A stretch of 64,000 bases of DNA, taken from Diplocarpon mali. Lineage: Eukaryota > Ascomycota > Leotiomycetes > Helotiales > Drepanopezizaceae. Of the stretch, positions 1 through 11,372 are shown in pieces. The position numbers were made by a program, and so were the translations under genes. The notes below the pieces were generated by a model. It had not been told where the DNA came from, searched no databases, and worked only from the letters and a program-made list of their open reading frames with translations. The DNA is taken from positions 52,138-116,137 of the forward strand of contig JAENRP010000055.1 of NCBI GenBank assembly GCA_024741835.1, read 5' to 3'. The first letter of the stretch is position 1; each line of letters opens with the position of its first letter.

Positions 1-2
1 CC

Positions 3-3000
3 CCCCTTCTAGTCATCAACTACCCCACCCACGTTTTCAAGTTCTCCTGTAGCGCCGGCGTGCCCTCCTTCGCCAAGGTCGCCGACAGTCCGACCAGCAA
101 CGCCGCCATCCTCGGGGTCGGGCACGGGACCACGACCTCGCTGAACGGCCAGGCGGGCACCGGCCTCGTCTGGACCAGCGACGTGCGCGGCGACAACCTG
201 AGGATCTACAACGCGGTGCCGCAGAACGGCCTCTTGACCATGATCAACTCGTTCAATGTCGACGGCATCACCAAGTTCACGCGCCCGGTGTTTGGCGACG
301 GGCGCGTCTACCTGGGCACCACGAAAGGGACGCTCTACGGCTTTGGATCGCCCGTCAACCTGCCCATCAACTGCACCTCGCCGGTGCAGTTTGGCTCGGC
401 CAGCCTCAACAACGCCACGGCCGCGCAGACGGTCACGTGCCGGGCCGTTGTCGGCGTCACCATCGCCAACATCAGCCTCTCCGGCGACGCCAACTTCGCC
501 GTCAGCGGTCTGCCGGCCGTACCCGCCACCCTGGCCGCGGGGGCGACGTTCCGCTTCGACGCCGTCTTCAACCCCAGGAGCGTGGGCGTCCTCTCCGCCG
601 ACGTGGTGGTGGCGACAACCAACGGCGTGGCGGGCTACAGCACCAGCACCCCCATCACCCTCCGCGGCACGGGGCAGAGCGCCAGTCCGCTGCTCCAGAT
701 CAGCCCGGTCACCCTCGCCTTCGAGGGCGTGATCGCGGGCGGCCAGCCCGGCGGCGTCGACCAGTCGCTCATCTTCACCAACCTGGGCAGCGCGCCGCTG
801 ACCATCTCCGGGGTCGAGTGGTCCACAGCCGCGGAGACGGGCCCCTTCGTCGCCGCCAACGGCACCGCGGCCCAGCCCAGGGTCGGCCCCTTCACCTTCA
901 CCGGCCTGCCCACCACCATCCCCGCCAACGCCGGCGTGACGGTCAGCGTCAACTTCGACAGCAGCGTGAGCGGCAACTACGGCGCCTACGCCCGCGTCAC
1001 GTCGGACGGCGGCACCAGGCTCTTCGACGTCGTCGCCACGGCGGGATCCGCCCCCGCGGCCCTCGTCGAGTTCCAGACCCCCGACGGGGCGGGGTGGGTC
1101 GCCTTTGACGCCGGCCAGAACTTCACCTTTGGCAACGTGACCGAGAACACCACCCGCTCGCTGCGGATGCGCGTGACCAACAACGGCCCGGCCGACGGCA
1201 GCCGGCTCTCGCTGACCGTCTCCAAGCCCCCGTTCGGCGTGGCGGGCCTGATTGGCGCCAACAACCAAGTCGACCTCGCCGAGGGCACCACGCTCGGGGT
1301 GGGCGAGAACGCCACGGCGACGCTGTACTGCTCCGTCCCCAAGCGGCAGTGGAACACCGACCCGTACTCCGGCGCCGCCCACTGGACCCTGAACCTGAAC
1401 GACCCCAACTTTGGCAAACACGACATTGGCTTCCTCTGCCAGGCCGTTGCCGAGCAGGCCGCCCCCCTGCAGCCCAGCGGCCTGGGCGTCTACCGCTACG
1501 CCGGGTGCTACAAGGAGAACAACCCCGGCCGCCAGCTCAAGACGCAGCTCGGCGCCTCCAGCACCATGACCTCGGCCGTCTGCATCGCCGCCTGCGCCGC
1601 CGCGGGCGTGACCTACTGCGGGACGCAGTACAACCGCGAGTGCTGGGGCGGCCCGACCATCCCCACGCTGCAGGTCGCTGACGGCAACTGCGACTACCCC
1701 TGCACCGGCGACGTCAACCAGATCTGCGGGGGCAACGGCGTGGGCGACGGCGCAGGCGGGAGCTACATCTCGCTGTTTGCGAAGAGCGGCAGCGCGACGA
1801 CGCCGGGGGTGGCGCCGGGGGGCCCGTACACGAATCCTGGTGTGGGTGGGTACGCGAGCATCGGGTGTTATACGGAGAGCACGACAGGGAGGGCGCTGCC
1901 GAACGGGAAGGCGGTCACGACGAAGACCGTGGCGAGCTGTGTCGCGGCGTGTGCGGCAAGCAACAGCATCTATGCGGGACTGGAGTACGGCGGAGAGGTA
2001 AGTGGTTTGTTGACGCTCGCTTACCGGCCGCGGTCCCCCTCTGCAAGGCATGTCAGCCAGCTAACGTGAGATAGTGTTGGTGTGGCAACGCGTTTACAGC
2101 CGGTGCTGTCCCGACAGCCATCACGGATTGCAGCCTCGTCTGCGGAGGCAAGTCTCCCCCTCCCTCCTTCCAGATGGCCCGCTCCCTCCCCACCGGCCTC
2201 GCTTAAACTCGATCTCTTGTTTACTGACGCGGTGGCACAGACAACGCGACCGAGTACTGCGGGGCTGGGAACAGACTCAACGTGTATCAGAGATCGGCCT
2301 CCTCGGCTTCTTCCAGCCGCCCCGTCACACTGTCGTCGAGCGCCGTCGCGTCTGGCATCTCGAGTGCAGCCGCGACCTCGTCGGGGCTTGCGCCGCCGGC
2401 GTCTGGTGGTCTCACCTCCACCTCGGCCGCCACCGATATCCCCTCCTCCCTGTCCCTCTCCGGCGCATCCACCGTCGCATCTGCGCCCTCATCCGCGCCC
2501 CCCGCACCCACCGGGCCCGCCATCCGCCCCGTCGTCTCCGGGTACAGCTTCCTCGGCTGCTATACGGAATCCACCACGGGCCGCGCGCTCTCCCTCTCCT
2601 CCTATGCCTCCGACACCATGGCGCTCGAGTCCTGCGCCGCGTACTGCTCAGCCTACAGCATGTTCGGCGTCGAGTACGGGCGCGAATGCTACTGCGGCAA
2701 CTCGCTGGGGGCCGGCAGTATCAAGGCGACCAACCAAGCGGACTGTAGTTTCTTGTGCCCGGGTGATCGAGCGACGTACTGTGGGGCGGGAGTACGGTTG
2801 CAGCTGTACGGCCTGGCGGCGACGGGTCCGAGTTTGAGTGGTGCGTCGTCGACGGGTTCTCCTGCCAGTTCCTCGTCGGTAGCATCTTCTGCTGCCGGCT
2901 CGTCGACGGGTTCTCTCGTCAGTTCTTCCACGGGCTCTTCGGTCGGTGCGTCGACGGGTTTGTTTGTCAGTTCTGCCACGGATGCTCCGGCCGGTTCGTC

Positions 3001-4507
3001 GATTGGTCCTGCTGCCCTCTCGTCAACGGGCTCCTCCATCGGTTCGTCAACTGGCTCGTCGGCGCCCATATCCAGTCCAAAGTCGCCCGCCACATCCGCC
3101 ACCTCGACCATCAACACCCTCCCCCCCGCCTCCCCCACCTCGTTGTCCACACCCCCCACCACAACCAGCGCAAGAAAGCCCTCCGGGCCGACCATCGTCC
3201 CTTCGATCGGCCTATATCACTATCTCGGCTGCTACACGGAAGGCACCAACGTGCGGGCCCTCGCCGGAGCTCTATACGCCAACGATTCCCTGACGATGCA
3301 AACATGCGCCCAGGCTTGCGGCGAGTACACGTACTTCGGGGCCGAGTACGGCCGGGAGTGCTGGTGCGGCAACAGCTTTGGCGCTGGTTCTGTGCTGGCG
3401 CCCAAGGGAGACGCCGAGTGTACGAAGCTGTGTGCAGGTGACGGCTCGCAGTACTGCGGGAATGGGAACAGGCTCAGTGTGTATATCAAGAACGACACCG
3501 TGGGGGGCGGCTCTTCGATCCCGAGCGCGGCGACTGTGAGCTCGACCGTGTCGTCCTTGTCTACGGCTGCATCGACATCCAGCATTGCGCCATCTTCAAC
3601 TTCAGGCGTTGCCTCATCTCCCGCCTCGAGTGCCACTTCGTCTTCCGCCTCGAGTGTCGCTCCGTCTTCCGCCTCGAGTGCCACTTCGTCTTCCGCCTCG
3701 AGTGTCGCTCCGTCTTCCGCCTCGAGTGCTACTTCGTCTTCCGCCTCGAGTGTCGCTCCGTCTTCCGCCTCGAGTGCCACTTCGTCTTCCGCCTCGAGTG
3801 CCACTTCGTCTTCCGCCTCGAGTGTCGCTCCGTCTTCCGCCTCGAGTGCCACCTCGTCTTCCGCCTCGAGTGCCACTTCGTCTTCCGCCTCGAGTGTCGC
3901 TCCGTCTTCCGCCTCGAGTGCTACTTCGTCTTCCGCCTCGAGTGCCACTTCGTCTTCAACCTCGAGTGTCGCCTCGCCTTCAACATCCAGCGTCACTGCG
4001 TCGGCAACTTCAAGCACTGCTTCATCCTCAACGACCTCATCATCTCCAACCGCCACCTCCCTGGCTCAATCCAGCTCCTCCGCCAAAACTTCCACCTCCA
4101 CCACCTCCACCACCTCCTCCTCCAAAGCCGCTGCCTATACCGGCCCGCCCATCACGTCCCCCGGCAACGCCAACTACACCTACTACTCCTGCATCAGCGA
4201 GCCCTCTGCGGGCCGGCTGCTTCCCTCGCAGGTCGACAATAACGCCACGTCCATGAGCATCGAGCGGTGCCTCGGGCGCTGCGGGCCGCGGGGTTACAAG
4301 TACGTCGGCGTCGAGTACGGTGTCGAGTGCTGGTGCGGCAACACCCTCAACCTCGCCGGTAACGCCGGCGCCACGCCCGCGAGGAACGTGAGCGATAGCC
4401 AGTGCAGCTTCAAGTGCCCGGGCAACGCGACTGAGTTCTGTGGCGCCGGGAGCAGGCTGAACCTCTACTACTACGATTTCGCAAAGGCGGCGGCGAATGC
4501 TGTGTAG
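3..4507 (+). CDS. WSC-domain protein with five WSC domains, 5' end missing
   Basis: Large extracellular or wall-associated protein, open at the window edge, so its true start lies upstream. Three exons: 3-1997, 2075-2147, 2241-4507 (1,444 residues visible). The first part (about 3-350) looks like the end of a beta-propeller-type region (short motifs such as GRVYLGT). It is followed by Ig-like repeats of the choice-of-anchor/HYDIN type to about 1450. Five WSC domains follow at about 1488-1790, 1851-2279, 2540-2810, 3210-3490 and 4170-4480; most show the pattern GCYTE, EYGRECWCGN and CxxxCPG/YCGAG. The first is atypical (ECWGGP instead of ECWCGN). A Ser/Thr-rich, probably O-glycosylated stretch separates WSC4 and WSC5. 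No transmembrane helix or GPI signal is visible at the C-terminus. The second intron (2148-2240) has a GC donor (G|GCAAGT) and is needed to restore the second WSC domain. WSC domains in fungi bind polysaccharide; a wall or secreted role is inferred. Confidence 0.9.
3622..3966 (+). repeat. 24-bp coding minisatellite (Ser/Ala-rich linker)
   Basis: About 14 tandem 24-bp units inside the last exon of the WSC gene. They encode alternating octapeptides of the type SSASSATS and SSASSVAP. Units are nearly identical at nucleotide level (core gcctcgagtg), which implies recent expansion or gene conversion. The array is a multiple of three, so copy-number change would alter linker length without breaking the frame. 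Confidence 0.95.
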
Positions 4508-5624
4508 GAGGGGTCGGCTCTACATGCGGGAGAGGGGTTGTATCTTCCGCTAGAAAGCTAGATGGCTAGATCGGCGGATGGGATGCGAGGGGAAATGGAG
4601 ATGGATGTGTAATGCCTGTCTATCGGGTTGGGGTCCGAAAGTGGGAATAGGTGTGAATAGCGGGCTCTGGTGCTGTGCGTTGTGTATTATATGCCGGTGA
4701 CCGGGTCGGGGATGGTTATAGACGGCTAGATTGGGGGTGTATAGATTTTCATGTACACAATTAGTCTTCTGTTTCTGGGCAGCCGCCATACCTAGGGGCT
4801 GTACTTCATTTCTTTAATCAGATGCCTTGAACATATCTAGGGATCGGGCTCGAGCTCGCTTGGCAAGTGAGAATCGGCCGCGTCACAAGTCCAGTTGTAC
4901 CTACTTCGATATGATCCGTCGGCGATCCTTACCGCTGAGTCCTGCGCGGATAAAATATCCCTCCTGAACTTACCCCCGTGATAGTGGAGCAAGCCGGAAC
5001 CAGATGTCATGTTCCAGCCAAGTGGTGTTCCCATCAACGTGTCTTTCTCTGCGATTCCAAAACGTGATTCTGAATCCGGAACTCAGGTCTTCGTACTAGA
5101 CGACTCAGAAATGAGCGGTCCTGACCCGCGCGAGCCAGGTTCGGACCTGAAAATCGAGCTTGGGCGTCTGCTTCCCACGACTCTTGGCGAGCCTGAAGCA
5201 GAAGAGTCGGCGGATCAGCTTCCAGATTTTAGCTTCTGGGCTCTAGGCTCTGGTTAGCGATCGGCCTCTTTCGAGACCCCCGTTTCTCCCTCTCTCCCTC
5301 TCTCCTGTTCTCCTTTTCAATGCACAGTCAGGCGTCTCTCTTTCTTCGACATGGCAGAATCATAATTTGGGACCGCAGCCGACTTGTTTACTTCGCACGT
5401 CGCTTGCTCGGTCAAAGTTCACGACGCGCGCAGATACTGATGTCGGGGAGGATTTTCTGCCCTCACTAATCCCACATCGAGAATCCGGTAGATGTTATTG
5501 TGCAGCCGCACCTGACTTGCATCATCTGATTCTTGCATGGGATGTATACGAGAATACAGGACACCCATACGCCATCTGTCCGTACCAACCCACTTCGTCC
5601 TCAGCACGAACCCGCCAGCCCTCC
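4508..5624. other. intergenic, WSC gene to IWR1 tail-to-tail
   Basis: The 3' flanks of two convergent genes. An 82-codon frame at 5009-5257 has no recognisable family and no splice context, so I did not call it. No repeat or RNA gene was recognised. Confidence 0.5.
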
Positions 5625-6970
5625 TCATCCACGGCCATACTTTTCCAGCCAGGGATACTTCGTGGCCTCGTTCTCGTCGTCGCTGAACATCGACTCCTCT
5701 TCGTCGTACTCTTCTAGGTCCGAGGCGTTGCGGGTGCGGTAGTTGTAGGCGTTGCGGTTGTACTCGTCGTCCGAGGCGACCTCTTCGTCGGGATAGTCCG
5801 CCGTGTAGTGGTTTTCCGCTTCGAGCTGTTAGATTGCATGGCTGGTTATGGATTCAAGTGATGGGAACGTAGTCGGTCTGCAAGCGGAAAGGGGAAGAGA
5901 GCATACCGTTCTCGTCCTCGTCCCCATCGTCCTCTTCCTCGTCGCTGTCCTCTTCTTCCCGGTAGAACTCATCGATGTCAGGCTGCGACTCGAGAACCAA
6001 CAGGCCGATACTCTTGCCGCTCTCCTCCGTCTTCAGCGCCTCTGCAGGGATCCGGACATACGTGTCAATGATATACTCCGAATCGTCGTCCATTTCCTCG
6101 TCGGCGTATTCCTCGTCGATCTGAAGGCTGGGGCCCAGCTTCTCCTCCGGGTGTCGCTCTGCGTACCGCTGTGCGGGCCTCTTCGGCTTGAATCTGCTGG
6201 GGCTTCTTGGGAAGCTAGCGGAGATGGGCGCGGGGCGCGAGGCCTCGGATTCGGCGAGGCTCTTGCCGATTTCTTGAAGCGTGTAGGCCTGCATCTCAGC
6301 CGCTAGGCGCTCCGACGTGACATCCCAGGGCATCGTCGACCCGGACGGCATGATGACATTTCGCAGGGGCGCGGGACCGCTGATAGGGGACGGGGGCACG
6401 AAAGCTGTGGAGGTTCTTGCTCTGATTCCGGGCCTCTTTTGCGGAGGGGGTTCGGTTCGGAGGGGTGTGGAGTTCTGGCCATCTTGACCTCTATTTCTCG
6501 CAGACTTCGCCGTCTTGCCCCTCTCGCTCTGCTGTCGCACGGTAGCTGGTCCTTGTGCTGGAGGCGCTACGCCGAGGCCCCCGTCTGCGCTTCTTGGTCG
6601 GATCCGGCGTTCGACGAAGACTGTAGGTTCGGCCCTGCGCTTCCGCCCGAAAGTGTTCGGATTGGTAGCGGGCCGGGCAATATGGAATCGGCGAGCTTGA
6701 GGGTGTGCCAGAGGCGATGGCGAGAGAGGAGTGACGGACGGGGCATCTGACGGGGCGGTCGACCGATCTGCGGGCTGTCGCGAGAATACGTACGAGTTTT
6801 GTCCTTGTCGTTGTCTCTTACCGCCGCTTCCGGACTGGTGGATGCCTGCAGATGTGTTAGCCTGCTCCGACTCTCTTGCCCACGACCGATGGTGCCATAC
6901 GCAGGAACTCGACCGGATCGTCGGTTGCCTTTCTCTTGATCTTGATCGTGGATGGAGGGAGAGAAGACAT
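5625..6970 (-). CDS. IWR1: Iwr1-like RNA polymerase II nuclear import factor
   Basis: Homologue of yeast Iwr1, which binds assembled RNA polymerase II and carries it into the nucleus. Three exons on the minus strand: 6970-6901, 6845-5907, 5818-5625, giving 400 residues in frame. The N-terminus has the typical basic start (TIKIKRK, then VEFLR). The middle has the RRFHIAR and TVFVERR motifs. The C-terminal Iwr1 domain has the acidic signature around YIIDTYVRIP, then NAENHYTADYP and SDDEYNRNAYNYR, ending KYPWLEKYGRG. The first intron (6846-6900) has a perfect CTAAC branch site. The second (5819-5906) uses an AAG acceptor: the nearby CAG would destroy the conserved NAE...YP motif. The start at 6970 is chosen because an upstream in-frame ATG would add a run of serines from the GAT repeat. 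Confidence 0.93.
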
Positions 6971-8594
6971 GGCGAGTCGATGCCGTCGAGGCGAGGATGA
7001 TGATGATGATGATGATGATGAGAGAATGATTGGTATCAAGGGACCGTGCCGAGGGGGGGTAAAGATGGGATCTCAAGGAGTTGGGGGCATGGTTGAGCTG
7101 CTCGTCCGAAGTCACGACGACGACAGTGGAAGAAGGAAAAAAACAAATCGCGCGGTTGACAATCAGATTCACCTGGCCCCACCGGAAGGAAGATCGTTTC
7201 CCCGCGGGGCAACGATTGGTGGTCGGCCCAGAGCGTAAGCGAGCCTGAGAAGCGGGGCACGCGGTCTCTGCCTCTCGCTCTTGGAGCTCGGCTCAGCTCG
7301 GCGCATCTCTGGACGGGCGGTCGCATTCACCAACCTACACTTCTCTGCTGATGTGATATAACTTTGCATGTCTGATATTCCATCTCCGGCCATGGCCATC
7401 GGATCATCTGTCTTCTCTGGACAACATCCCACCACCAGGCCCACCCTACGTCGTGTCAACTCCCCTCGCCGTCTCTCCGACACTGTGGCGCGAGCTTGGA
7501 GTTGCGCCGGCTACGATGCAAACGGCCTGTGTGGCGTCGACCTCCCAGGATGCTGATAGGAAGAAAGCACACGGAACAGTCTGACTGGTCTTGTTGGGCT
7601 GGCCGATGTTGGTCGGCCTGCATACCTCGGGACTTTATCTGAGGTAAGGCAAAGCGGATGTGAGGTGAGGTGAGGTCTTGAGGGTGCCGGAGGGCGTCGG
7701 TCTGATAGCCATCCACTCATCCCTCCATTCTCTGTCCCTGGCCTTCTTCCTTTTATCCTCATCCCTCCATTCTCTGTCCCTGGCCTTCTTCCTTTTATCC
7801 TCTCTCCCTGCCTTTTCCCTCCTTTCTCCCTCCTTCGGCACCGCACCCGTCCTCTCTGCATCGCCTCTCGCCGCTTGTCGACCAATTCCGAGATCCCCGG
7901 GCTCGGCGTGAGGATCATCTCGAAGCGCAGACAGACGTCCATGCTTCTTGTTGACATGACTGCCACCTGCTCTCCACCCCAGTGACCTCGTCTGCCAGTG
8001 ATCAATCCAGGAGCCGGTTGCCCGTGCAAAGTGCCTGCGTGTCGTGAGGCGGCAAGATATACCTGAGAGACAGGTACGCACGCCGGAGAAATCGTGAGTC
8101 GGACGCAGCCATACCACCCACGCCTTTTTCTCAACCATCCCTTGGGACATAGCCAGGTCCGCAGGTCTTGATATCTCCCCCAGAGCAAGTCCGAGATTCT
8201 CGTGCAGGGCAGGTCGCAGTGGTCACGGCAGGAGAAGGCTTCTATTCGCATAGCAGAAACGGAAGAAGAGACGGAAAATACGGAAAAATACAAAATACAA
8301 AAAAAAGTAATACAAAAAGACAACATGTAAGAAGAAGAAGAAAAGATCTCCCGCGACCAGAGCCTCCCCTTCCGCCATTGTTGACGTTGTCTAGCCCCTC
8401 GCCATCGTCATCTCAGCGGTTCCTTCCGCAGCCAACCAGCAGAGCAAGAGAGCAGACCAGAGCCGAATTTCGACCGAATATACTTCAATATCCTTCCACC
8501 ACCGAAACCGAGAGGACCAACGCTCCCATCTCCCCCTCGATCGAATTCCTGCCGTGGCCGGCATTGCAGAGAGGCATCTTCGCTTCGTGCCAGC
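6971..8594. promoter_or_regulatory. divergent intergenic region, IWR1 / CBM48 gene
   Basis: 1.6 kb between two divergent start codons, so it should hold both promoters. It contains a (GAT)n run at about 6995-7020 in the IWR1 leader, a perfect 42-bp tandem duplication at 7717-7758 and 7759-7800, and a short gtgag-type repeat near 7660-7676. A 271-codon minus frame across it (8326-7511) includes the duplication and matches no family I know; I do not regard it as a gene. Specific promoter elements were not identified. Confidence 0.5.
7717..7800. repeat. perfect 42-bp tandem duplication
   Basis: Two adjacent identical 42-bp copies, pyrimidine-rich, beginning tcatccctcc and ending ttttatcc, in the divergent promoter region between IWR1 and the glycogen-binding protein gene. 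Identity of the copies suggests a recent slippage or duplication event. Confidence 0.95.
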
Positions 8595-11372
8595 ATGACG
8601 CCCAGGACAGCTCCCGCGACGGTGACGGTGACGGTCCGGTACTCGAAGCCGGGAACGCAGCCTCCCATCTACCTGGCCGGATCGTTCGACAGCCCGCAAT
8701 GGCACGAACCGCGAGAGATGCGCTACACCACGGACGAACACAACGAGCACGATTTCTACACCGACGTCGACGTCCAAGAAGGCCGAGAGTATCAGTACAA
8801 GTTTCGTGTCGGGCCGGGAGACTGGTGGGTGTTGAACGAGGATTCTCCAACCGGTGTGTACTTACTTCCCAATCGAGCTGACCCGACACGACACGAGTTT
8901 CTCCCGGGGCGATTGCCTCGCGAGCCTCCTCTCCGCCAGCTACAAAACTGACAAGCCTCCCCCCGCAGCCTCCGACGATCAAGGCTTCCGGAACAACCTC
9001 CTCGCGGTCCCCATCGCAGAACACAACACCAGCACCAGCAGCGTCGAATCGATGCCAGCGGCCTCGATACCGACGGTCGAAGAAACGGCTCCTGCAGTAG
9101 AGATGGACCACCCGAACGAACACCCCGCTGAGGAGGCCATGGATACGAGGGAGACCTCGGACGTCCTGTTCTCCGACGAGATCACCAAGGGCAGCGAGGG
9201 AGGCGCGGTTTCGCTGCCTGTCACGCCAGGTCTATTCGAGCCCGCTGAGCCGCACCCAACGCCCGCATCGGGCTCGGAGAAGACCAAGGAAGAGATGTTC
9301 AAGGATTTCAGAGACGGGAAGAGAGGCGCGCTGCCCCTCGCCACCCTCACCTCTGGAGCAGCCGAGCCGCACCCGACACCGGCCGCAGGAGTCGACAGAC
9401 CCAAGGCCGAGCTGTTCGCGGATTTCAAGGGTTGGCGGGCAGCTGCATCGCCCCTCGACGGTGAGCCGGTCGAGCCGCACTCGATGCCAGCGGACGGGCG
9501 CGAGGAGACGGGCTTCGCAACTGTCGAGGAATCCCAGGACGCAAAGGGCACGGAAGACAAGGAAGCAGCCGAGGACTTCCCTGGGAGCATCGAACCCGTA
9601 CCGGTACCTACGTCTGCGATCACACTGAACGACGACCGGACCGGACCACTTACGGCCCCGAGCTCGGCAGTCGAGAAGCCTGGCTCCGAGCACGTCAGAG
9701 AGAAGGGCGCGGCGGACGGTCCCTCTGCTCCTCTGCTGGTAGTCGAGAAGGTCGATTCCGAGCCGAGCTTTGGCGATGACTTTGGACCCGGGGCTAGCGT
9801 GGCCCAGAAGGATGCCTTCAAGTTGAGAGCTGAGGACGCAGAACCAGACCTGGCCATCATCCGCAGCGGAGCGCATACCCCGGAGCTGGCCGACGTCGCA
9901 GCCGAAGTGGCGGACTCGGCGGCGGTGCTTGACCGAGATGCGCCGACACCACCCATTCCCGACGAGGAGGCTGGCCGTATCGGGTACAGACGCATGTCGC
10001 ATACCCCGATTCCCGAGGTTGCGGCAACGGCGGCTGAGGTCGCGGACGTGGCTGCCGTCATCGACGGTCCTCCGGTCGCCAAGGAGGAGCCCGTCGCTGA
10101 CGTTGCTGCCTTCATCAACGGGAATCCGGTGACCATGAAGGAGCTCGTAATCTTCCACCCTACATCTGATGCCGAGACTCCAACTAATATTCGCAGGGCG
10201 ACTTGCTCGAGGCTCGAGGCCACTTTGCCATCATGAATGATGAGAGCATCCAGTTCCCAGACACCCCACCAAACGAAAAGGTCCCCTTGTTCCCCCACGA
10301 GGGCGGCGAGGCTCCCGAGCCGAGCAAGACTCGGCGACGCAAGTCTACGAACCCCACCACACGCCGTACCTCGGAGCCGGCAGTCTACGACCCCAACGAT
10401 CCAACCATCAAGAAGTTTCCCGAAGACCGTGAAGGCATCCTGAGAGAGCTGGCCTTGATGCAGGCTCGTCTGCCGCCGGATACCCATGATTGCGTCGGTG
10501 GTGTTGACTCTGATATTGCCGAGGAAATCCATTGCCCCGGAAAGCCCATCTCCCCGATGGCCCGCCCCGAACGCTCTCCATCGCTGGATTCCATCGCCGA
10601 GGAGAACGACGAAGAGCAAGAGTCAGATCCGCAGAGTGTCCCAGCCAATGTTAGCCGTGGATTGGCGCATCTTCAGGCGGAGGATGCAGATGGCGAGCCA
10701 GAGGAATCCATCAAGCCCGAGGAGGCCAAGGGCCTGCCGCAAGCGACGCTTTTGAACGGCGAGAGCGCCAAGCCTGAGCGGGTTGATGCTGCTGAGGAGG
10801 CGCCAATCGCATCTGCCCTGGACGTGGGCGAGTCGCCGCCCTCGGGACATCACGGCGAGCGTGCGCTGGAAGACTCCCTCGATGGGGCTGAGACCATGCC
10901 GTTGCCAGTAGCACGGCAGCAGATCCCGGCTACTCCGTTCGTGGTCGGAAATCGGCAGCTCGGTCACCACGACGAGGAAGTTCAGGTAGTGACCGGCTCG
11001 CCTGGCCCCCGTATTCTGGTTGAACCGGCTACCCCGGGGACGTTTGCCCTTGAAGATCCGCTTGCCAAGCCAGCTGGGAAGGCTGTCGCGGAGGCTGCCA
11101 CGGAGGTAGATGGAAACTCAGAGACCAATGCATCCGGCGTGGCCAACACCACTGCATTCGAAGACGAGAATGGCACCGGCAACAAGCTCAGATCGCGCAA
11201 GCAGAACCCATCCACGGTGGCAGAACGGCCCCTGACACCCAACTCCCTCCGCTCTGCCGGAAAGGACGCTCATTCTCGGAACTTCCTAAAGGCATTCTGG
11301 CGAGTGGTCTTTGTCGACTGGATCGGCGGACTGATAATGCGACTCTGCGGCGGCAGAGATCGTCGCACGTAA
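8595..11372 (+). CDS. glycogen-binding (CBM48/AMPK1-CBM-like) protein
   Basis: 870-residue protein in three exons: 8595-8853, 8969-10146, 10197-11372. The N-terminal ~90 residues form an AMPK-beta/CBM48-type glycogen-binding module (YLAGSFDSPQW, then YQYKFRVGPGDWW), ending in the conserved DDQGFRNN just after the first intron. The rest is acidic, low-complexity and probably disordered, with internal repeats: EPHPTP plus K/E-rich stretches near 9240-9490, and two AAEVAD...AAV units near 9900-10060. The extreme C-terminus is a hydrophobic/aromatic helix (FWRVVFVDWIGGL) followed by a basic tail, a possible membrane-attachment segment. Intron 2 is short (50 nt) with donor GTAATC, a CTAAT branch and phase 0 on both sides. 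Glycogen or polysaccharide binding is inferred from the domain; no catalytic domain is present. Confidence 0.88.

Noticed and set aside
9..2051. 680-codon minus-strand frame opposite the WSC gene
   Set aside because: Arg/Gly/Val-rich translation without family resemblance; the plus frame has Ig-like and WSC domains. It is a shadow of GC-rich third positions.
3232..4056. 274-codon minus frame with LEAEDEVA repeats
   Set aside because: Pure antisense of the 24-bp repeat array and adjacent WSC domain.
5009..5257. 82-codon plus frame with ATG
   Set aside because: Short, no splice context, no resemblance to a known family; between two convergent genes.
7511..8326. 271-codon minus frame in the IWR1/CBM48 intergenic region
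   Set aside because: No family, includes a recent 42-bp duplication and polypyrimidine sequence; composition not protein-like.
8979..10619. 546-codon minus frame opposite the glycogen-binding gene
   Set aside because: Antisense shadow; the plus strand has consistent exons, a recognised domain and splice signals.
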